Assembly (NCBI GenBank): GCA_902490325.1
Contig: CABUDJ010000038.1
Location: forward strand, 1-18,797
Source: an uncultured Collinsella sp.
Lineage (GTDB): Bacteria > Actinomycetota > Coriobacteriia > Coriobacteriales > Coriobacteriaceae
Reading direction: 5' to 3'
DNA: 18,797 bases
Shown: positions 13,854-18,797 of the stretch, one piece after another
Layout of the letters: every line of letters starts with the position of its first letter
Position numbering within the stretch: the stretch's first letter is position 1
Notes under the pieces: model-generated
The model's database searches: none
What the model saw: only the letters and a program-made list of their open reading frames with translations
Told to the model about the DNA's origin: nothing
Position numbers and translations under genes: made by a program

Positions 13854-15236
13854 TTATAGTAGTCGCTCGAGCCCAACAAGCCTCACGCTGCCTGTTTGAG
13901 CCGCTCTATTTTGACACGCTTTGGTAAATCCACTCTTGCTAAACAAGTAGTACTGTTTGATCGACCGGCCCAGCAGCGCCCCGCGCCGCTCGAGTGTTTC
14001 AAGAACGTCAGTATCTACAGGCTCGTTTCTCCATTTGCACTCGCCAACGATGAGCTCCCCATCGGCGTCCTCAAGCACAACGTCAATCTCTTCTTGCCGG
14101 CGCGTGTTCGGGTTCGTGCCCCACCAAGAGCCGATTGCCTTGGGCAGCACATCCAGCTCGCTCTCAACAACCTGCCGCATCAACCACTGGCGGCACACTT
14201 CTTCAAATGAGGGACCCACAAAGGTGGACAAATCATGCTTGGCGATACGCGCGGCCACAGCGGCTCCGAGCCCCTCCTCAATTGTTCCCGCGTACTGTGG
14301 AACAAACCGATACCAAAACCTAAACAAGTTGTCGCAGATCCGATAGATTACTTGACGTTTTGTTGCATTTACAACAGGCGTGACGCGCTCAACGATTCGC
14401 AGCTCGATCAATGCGTCGAGCAGTCGCGCGACCTGTGGCGTTGCGAGGTGGGTAACATCGGCAATCTCTTTGGAGCGTACATAGCCGTTGGCAATGGCGG
14501 TTATGACGGCATTGTAGATAGCTGGGCTGCGGACCTCTTGCAGCAGATAGTTCTGGGGTTCGGCATACAAAAACGCATCTTGACGCAATAGCGCATGCTC
14601 AAGGTTCCATTGAGTGGAACGCGTGCCATCGAGCTGCGATAGATAGAGCGGCATCCCGCCAACAACGGAATACAGCTCGATGACCCGTTCGATGGGTGCA
14701 TCGGGAAGCATGAGCGCCACGTCAAAGATGGTGAAGGGGTCAATGCGCAGCTGCATGGTGCGGCGCCCATAAAGAGGGCTTTGGTGTCCTAGTACCTGGT
14801 GTTCCATAAAGCTCATGGACGATCCGCAGAGTACGAGGAACAGCTTGCTCGTGTCTTTATGTCGATCGATAAGTGTTTGCAGGCACGACGAGACGCCCGG
14901 GTCGCTCTCGGCGAGGTAGGGATACTCGTCAATAATCAGAACGATTCGCTCTGTCTTGGCGTGTTCGAAGACGGATTCGAGTGCAACCTGGATAGAGGGG
15001 AACGCTGCTCTTGCGGCGCTATTGCCAAGTATCTCGCGGCTGAGCAGCGCGAGGTTTTCGCTTGCAACGGTTTGCTGCCCGGTAAAGAAGATCACATGGG
15101 GTTTGCCCTGTGTAAAGACGCGAAGCAGGCTGGTTTTACCCACGCGACGCCTTCCATAGACTACGGCAAACTGAAAGGAACCCTTTTGATAGGCGGTTTC
15201 CAGGGATTCAAGCTCTTCCCGACGTCCAACAAACAT
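13854..15236 (-). CDS. AAA ATPase with winged-helix and PD-(D/E)XK nuclease-like C-terminus (DUF234 type)
   Basis: A 460-residue protein of the ATPase_2/DUF234 family common in archaea and gut bacteria. Walker A is GRRRVGKTS (28-36, Lys34). Walker B is IVLIIDEYPYL (98-108, Asp103, Glu104). A winged-helix-like segment spans about 250-290 (VRSKEIADVTHLATPQVARLLDAL). The C-terminal part has FEEVCRQWL (344-352), Asp385 in EEIDVV and Glu399-x-Lys401 in GECKW, matching the catalytic pattern of PD-(D/E)XK nucleases. It likely binds or cuts nucleic acid using ATP, but the family's role is not settled; defence or mobile-element functions have been suggested. ATG at 15236 has GAGG upstream. A striking repeat array lies 11 nt before the start. 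Confidence 0.85.
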   Translation of the reverse strand: MFVGRREELESLETAYQKGSFQFAVVYGRRRVGKTSLLRVFTQGKPHVIFFTGQQTVASENLALLSREILGNSAARAAFPSIQVALESVFEHAKTERIVLIIDEYPYLAESDPGVSSCLQTLIDRHKDTSKLFLVLCGSSMSFMEHQVLGHQSPLYGRRTMQLRIDPFTIFDVALMLPDAPIERVIELYSVVGGMPLYLSQLDGTRSTQWNLEHALLRQDAFLYAEPQNYLLQEVRSPAIYNAVITAIANGYVRSKEIADVTHLATPQVARLLDALIELRIVERVTPVVNATKRQVIYRICDNLFRFWYRFVPQYAGTIEEGLGAAVAARIAKHDLSTFVGPSFEEVCRQWLMRQVVESELDVLPKAIGSWWGTNPNTRRQEEIDVVLEDADGELIVGECKWRNEPVDTDVLETLERRGALLGRSIKQYYLFSKSGFTKACQNRAAQTGSVRLVGLERLL

Positions 15237-15246
15237 GATGTGCCTC

Positions 15247-15294
15247 GCTCATATACGTATTACTAACATATATATTACTAACACTTATATGAGC
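15247..15294 (-). promoter_or_regulatory. AT-rich operator-like array before the ATPase gene: two direct repeats inside an inverted repeat
   Basis: Two tandem 15-nt copies (15253-15267 and 15268-15282) match at 13 of 15 positions and share TATTACTAAC. A perfect 9-bp inverted pair, GCTCATATA (15247-15255) and TATATGAGC (15286-15294), frames them. The stretch is very AT-rich in a GC-rich neighbourhood and ends 11 nt from the ATPase start. On the minus strand TTGCTC (15291-15296) could be a -35 with an AT-rich -10 inside the repeats. This looks like a binding site for a repressor, possibly autoregulatory. Confidence 0.55.
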
Positions 15295-15338
15295 AACTTT
15301 TCACCCGTCAATCGGATGGCAAAGAAATGACAGCGTTT

Positions 15339-16697
15339 CTACTTAACGTGGCGCTTGAGTCTGGCATAGTCCTGAACCTGCTTTTTGCGCTTGGCGTTGA
15401 GGAGGTTGTTGAGGTCGAGCTTCTCGGCGGTGCAGCGTTTGAGTAGCTCGGAGCTGTCAAAGCCGTTTGACTCAATGTCTTCATCCAGATCGTGCTTGAG
15501 CTTGGTCCATTTGTTGAGCTGCGAGCGCACGTAGGCCGCGGGACGTTCTATTTCGTTGGCGATGTCGCGTACGCCGGCGCCCGTTCCAAACAACTCGCGT
15601 ATCTTTGCCGTCTCCTTGCGCGTGCGCTCGTTTTTGGCATCGGTCTTGCATCGATCGCTGCAATAGTGCCGTTTGACGCCACGATGCCCGGCAAGTGAGT
15701 AGGCGCGTCCGCACTGCTCGCAATAGCCAATTTTGACGGTGCTCAGCTTACGCGAAAAATCAAACCAGAGCCATGAGAGATAGCTGTCAAAGGAGAGGAA
15801 CCCTGTGGACTCGTTGCCCTGGAACACATCCACGTGCGCGCCCGAGAGATGCGAGATCACGAGCGCCTGTACCAAAGCGGTGAGTGCATCGCGGTCATCG
15901 TTGTCAAGTTCTTCGCGGCGCTCCTGGATATCTGCTTGAGGGTCGATTACATAGAAGCTCTCCTCGCTATTGTTAACCTTGAGTCGCGCTGAAATCTCCA
16001 AGCTGGAGTCTTCGTCCATGTAGAACATCGCCTGCAAAACACTGAAGTCATTGGCGGTGAGTTCGTGTTCAAAAGAGAGCACGTTGAGTGCAACGAGGGA
16101 TTCTTCCTCGTCGATCATAAACATAAAGGCGTAGAAATATCCCGCATCGGATTCGATTTTGCGCACGATAGGCAGGCTTTTGAATGAGTCGGTATAATCT
16201 CCGCCCGCCCTCAGGATAGTGGTGTAGATCTTGAAGGATGACCCGTTTGCCGCGCAGGTCACCACTGATTTCTCGATTCTTTCCAATGCAGAGACCTTTG
16301 CGATGGTGCAGCTCCCGTTGAGGTATTCCTGGATGCGCATGGCAATAAGTGCTGCCATCGCGGCATTGGCCCAATCGCGTACGGATTCTATTGCGTGCTT
16401 GCCAAAAAGCGGCCCGGTCTGTTCGGCGTAATCAAGTACGCTAAAGAGGCTTGCGCGGAAGGGCTGCTCTTTAACGGCGGTGGGTTCGATGCATGATGCC
16501 AGCCTGATCAGATCGGCATGGCGCTCGCTGTGTGCGGGTCCTTCGTTGCTTTTGCTGCCGGCCAGCTCGGTGGGCATGTAGAGTTCAAAGACAAGCTGGG
16601 CCTCGCCAACGGGCCTATTGGGTTCGTTCTCTATGAGGTTGACTTTCTTAAACGGAATCGAACCTTCAACGGTGCGTATTTGGGAGAACTCAAACAT
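15339..16697 (-). CDS. Uncharacterised protein with C4 zinc finger (CGNR-like) and helix-turn-helix
   Basis: A 452-residue protein. Residues 1-320 are not assigned to a family. The C-terminal part holds a C-x2-C-x16-C-x3-C finger (Cys326, 329, 346 and 350; GYCEQCG then HYCSDRC) followed by a basic stretch, resembling CGNR-type zinc fingers. A likely helix-turn-helix follows at about 362-396 (IRELFGTGAGVRDIANEIERP), then a highly basic end (434-452). It is probably DNA binding and could be a regulator of the surrounding genes; this is inference. ATG at 16697 has AGGGG close upstream. It lies on the same strand as the ATPase, 102 nt before it, with no obvious terminator between them. It is divergent from the zinc-ribbon gene at 16837 across a 139-nt shared region. 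Confidence 0.7.
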   Translation of the reverse strand: MFEFSQIRTVEGSIPFKKVNLIENEPNRPVGEAQLVFELYMPTELAGSKSNEGPAHSERHADLIRLASCIEPTAVKEQPFRASLFSVLDYAEQTGPLFGKHAIESVRDWANAAMAALIAMRIQEYLNGSCTIAKVSALERIEKSVVTCAANGSSFKIYTTILRAGGDYTDSFKSLPIVRKIESDAGYFYAFMFMIDEEESLVALNVLSFEHELTANDFSVLQAMFYMDEDSSLEISARLKVNNSEESFYVIDPQADIQERREELDNDDRDALTALVQALVISHLSGAHVDVFQGNESTGFLSFDSYLSWLWFDFSRKLSTVKIGYCEQCGRAYSLAGHRGVKRHYCSDRCKTDAKNERTRKETAKIRELFGTGAGVRDIANEIERPAAYVRSQLNKWTKLKHDLDEDIESNGFDSSELLKRCTAEKLDLNNLLNAKRKKQVQDYARLKRHVK

Positions 16698-16836
16698 TGT
16701 TACCCCTGTCTTTAGCTGCAGATTTAATAGCGTAGCACGTTTAGGAAAATTACCCGGTCAAAATCTCTATATCGGATAAACGACAAACCGTATCTTGTGA
16801 TCGTCAAGAAAAGGAGTAACGAGAAAGGACCCGATT

Positions 16837-17454
16837 ATGCATTGCAAACAGTGTGGAGCAGAGATTAACGACGGCGCCAAGTTCTGCGGCGTGTGCGGAA
16901 CGCCTACGGTCGCGGCTGCGGCCAGCACAGCGGGAGATGCGATTTACGTCGAGGCCCGGCCAATTGAGAGCCAGTCTGTCGAGGCTCAGTTTCAAGCGGC
17001 GGGGGATGCAGAGGACGCTTCTTGCCTGCAAGATTCACTTCGCGAGTCCATCGGGTCCCTTGCGCGAGCGTCGGTGATTTCGTTGCTCTATGTGCTCTTT
17101 TTCAATTACGTGCTGGGAGGTGGCTCGCTGGGGCTCGACTATATGATTCCGCTGGCGCTGCTTCTGATTGGTCCCTGGAAGGTGATTATCTCGCTGTACC
17201 GCAGCGGTGTAAGGCTTCCCTTTGTCTATGGTGGCGGCATTATCGGTATCACGATTATGCTAATCGAGCTTGTGGTTCTCGTGGGTCTTCCTGTCGTGGT
17301 TCTGATGCTTTTTTACTGGTTGGGCAGCGTGATTCACGGAGCGGTTCCGGTTGTTCCCGAATTAGCACCGATGACGATGGTGGCACTTTGGCCTATCGTC
17401 TCGGTTGCCAACATCATCTTCAAGGCAATCAAGCTGCACATGGCTCGCGCCTAG
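16837..17454 (+). CDS. Zinc-ribbon multi-pass membrane protein
   Basis: A 205-residue protein. The N-terminal zinc ribbon uses Cys3, 6, 17 and 20 (CKQCG, CGVCG). A linker to about residue 72 follows, then about four hydrophobic segments (about 76-92, 102-120, 132-161 and 178-196). Unlike its three relatives here it has no large outer domain, so it is not a simple sensor-type chain. The ribbon probably faces the cytoplasm. AAAGGA lies 7 nt before ATG 16837. The upstream 139 nt are shared with the divergent zinc-finger gene; no confident promoter was picked there. The function is unknown. Confidence 0.75.
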   Translation: MHCKQCGAEINDGAKFCGVCGTPTVAAAASTAGDAIYVEARPIESQSVEAQFQAAGDAEDASCLQDSLRESIGSLARASVISLLYVLFFNYVLGGGSLGLDYMIPLALLLIGPWKVIISLYRSGVRLPFVYGGGIIGITIMLIELVVLVGLPVVVLMLFYWLGSVIHGAVPVVPELAPMTMVALWPIVSVANIIFKAIKLHMARA

Positions 17455-17509
17455 CAAGTAGCCCGTCGCATGCCTTCCGCGTGGGGTCAGGCGAATTTGA
17501 AAGGTGAAG

Positions 17510-17556
17510 GAAAAGGTTTACAGTCGAGCAAATTGTTCCTGGGCCTTTTCTGTTTG
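17510..17556 (+). terminator. Possible weak terminator between zinc-ribbon genes
   Basis: GAAAAGG (17510-17516) pairs with CCTTTTC (17544-17550), extended by G-T wobbles, with a large loop and a T-rich tail (CTGTTT). It lies 55 nt after the stop of the preceding gene. The stem is short and AT-rich, so partial read-through into 17604 is likely. Confidence 0.35.
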
Positions 17557-17603
17557 CAGGCTGCGGGCTATCGTTTCGATATGCTGAAGTTCTAGGGGGA
17601 TTT

Positions 17604-18767
17604 ATGTACTGCGCAAGCTGCGGGGCAAAGATCAAAGACGGGGCGCGATTCTGTTCCGCATGCGGAAAACCGTTGGATGTGGATGATGCGCCGGCGAATG
17701 CTCAGCAGCCGCTTCCTTCAGGTACACCAAAGGCGTCTGCTGATAGAAAAGCGACAAGCGATCCTGCTGCATCTCGCATAGAGAGCGCTTCTCCGGCGCC
17801 CTCTGATCATATGTCCTTTGCGGCCTTTATGATGCAGCGTCGGCAGATCGGCCGTTTTGCTGTGCCTACGTTTGTCACCATTCTTGCAGCAATCATCTTT
17901 ACCGCTGGTGTCGCTTACGCCCTGGTCAAAGCTTACGAAGCCTTTGTGCTGCCTCAAACGCAGCAGCAGGAGCAGCCGGCTGCAGTCGAGAAGAAGTCGT
18001 CTAAAAAGAAGGTCGCGGCAACAAACAAGAAAGCACGCAGGGCTTACGAGGGCGTGGTTGCGCGTTACGAGGACTTTGCGAGCTATTGCGAGCGGAAGGG
18101 AGCTGGTGCTGCCAGCTACGACGACTGGGCCCAGGGACGCGGTGATGATTCTGGACTGGGGCAGATATTCGTTTATAACAACCAGACTGCCCCCGGCTTT
18201 TTAAGCTACTACTATGCTTTCGATGATTTGAATGGCGACGGAATTGACGAGCTGCTTGTTGGGTCTGTCGATGCGCAGAACGATATTTCGGCGATTGTGG
18301 GTGCCTACTGCTTTGTTGATGGAGCGGCCGTTTCGGTTATGCCTTCGTCAGAGATGGTAGAAGGCTCCAGCAATATGACAAATCAGTATGACGGTTTTAT
18401 TGCTCAGGGTGAGAGCCAAGTCATTACTGTCTGTAAGGACGGCATCGTTAAATTTACTTGTAGTCAGGATTGTAGCCAGGCAGATTTCTATATTTCGCTT
18501 ACTGCAAAGGGTCCTGAGGTCGTAGACGCGGCGCAAATTCAAAATAAGGAATTCGATAGGCAGAATGGCGTCTACTTGGTGAGGACCGTTGAGGATGCTG
18601 GCAAACCGCAGGAGTCGATGGTCCAGGGGCGTGAGGAAGCGTGCAAAATTCTTGACGAGCTCGCCGGGAAGTATCCGGAGGCCGACATTGAAATGCCATC
18701 CGCAAGCAGCGATATGTGGAAGGCATTCAAAGGGGCGGAGCCGATCGCGTCGAAAATGTTGGTGTAA
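17604..18767 (+). CDS. Zinc-ribbon, single-pass membrane protein with EF-hand-like outer domain
   Basis: A 387-residue protein. The zinc ribbon uses Cys3, 6, 17 and 20 (CASCG, CSACG). A Pro/Ser/Ala-rich linker precedes FMMQRRQIG (75-83) and a membrane segment at about 87-109. A QTQQQEQ tract (119-125) and a Lys-rich stretch (130-145) follow. The outer domain (about 147-340) contains DLNGDGIDELL (208-218), a DxNxDGxxE calcium-type loop. The anchor region (70-125) closely matches that of the protein at 10974, while the EF-hand-like part recalls the protein at 12193. AGGGGGA lies 3-4 nt before ATG 17604. The function is unknown. Only 30 nt follow the stop, so its terminator is outside the window. 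Confidence 0.8.
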   Translation: MYCASCGAKIKDGARFCSACGKPLDVDDAPANAQQPLPSGTPKASADRKATSDPAASRIESASPAPSDHMSFAAFMMQRRQIGRFAVPTFVTILAAIIFTAGVAYALVKAYEAFVLPQTQQQEQPAAVEKKSSKKKVAATNKKARRAYEGVVARYEDFASYCERKGAGAASYDDWAQGRGDDSGLGQIFVYNNQTAPGFLSYYYAFDDLNGDGIDELLVGSVDAQNDISAIVGAYCFVDGAAVSVMPSSEMVEGSSNMTNQYDGFIAQGESQVITVCKDGIVKFTCSQDCSQADFYISLTAKGPEVVDAAQIQNKEFDRQNGVYLVRTVEDAGKPQESMVQGREEACKILDELAGKYPEADIEMPSASSDMWKAFKGAEPIASKMLV

Positions 18768-18797
18768 GGGTGACGCCCTAGCGCCCGTTTAACGAAG

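Noticed and set aside
15295..15338. Terminator between the zinc-finger gene and the ATPase gene
   Set aside because: Only a 5-bp AGAAA/TTTCT pairing without a T-run is present, which is too weak to call.
1..18797. CRISPR arrays, insertion sequences, tRNA or rRNA genes
   Set aside because: No regularly spaced repeats, transposase motifs or RNA-gene signatures were found on either strand.

Overview
The window looks like a chromosomal segment of a high-GC Gram-positive gut actinobacterium of the class Coriobacteriia, most like Collinsella. This is inferred from the GC-rich coding style, a mosaic IPNTG-anchored surface protein beside a sortase, an Fe-S type PurF, and a family of small zinc-ribbon membrane proteins. 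No rRNA, tRNA or CRISPR was seen, so the genus is a judgement from gene content only.

Layout. Bases 1-3030 hold the 3' part of a very large cell-wall-anchored adhesin or glycan-binding protein (F5/8C, cohesin, dockerin-like, Ig-like and FIVAR modules, IPNTG sorting signal), closed by a terminator. A large GC-rich hairpin (3137-3224) lies between it and a plus-strand run of purE, a class B-like sortase and a divergent MoaE-like protein (3320-5291). A bidirectional terminator separates this run from a convergent minus-strand multi-pass membrane protein (5399-6628). A divergent promoter region then leads to de novo purine genes: purF (6904-8574), a terminator, and purM-purN with overlapping ends (8731-10522).

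From about 10.6 kb onward the character changes. A gene-poor gap (10618-10973) is followed by an accessory region. It holds four proteins with an N-terminal double-CxxC zinc ribbon and membrane segments (10974, 12193, 16837 and 17604). Between the second and third of these are two minus-strand genes: an AAA ATPase with a C-terminal PD-(D/E)XK-like nuclease motif, and a C4 zinc-finger/HTH protein. Parts of this region look less GC-rich than the purine genes.

How the genes work together. PurE, PurF, PurM and PurN are four steps of IMP synthesis; purD, purL/Q/S, purK, purC, purB and purH must lie elsewhere. The sortase could anchor the IPNTG protein. The zinc-ribbon proteins have a topology like the TcaA/YvbJ family (cytoplasmic zinc ribbon, one membrane segment, outer domain). 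Two of them (10974 and 17604) share the same membrane anchor but carry different outer domains, which suggests domain swapping on a common chassis. Their joint role is unknown. They are the best candidate here for an undescribed surface-sensing or envelope system.

The first 41 bases form a perfect 20-bp palindrome inside coding sequence and may be a fold-back assembly artefact, so the extreme left end should be read with caution.
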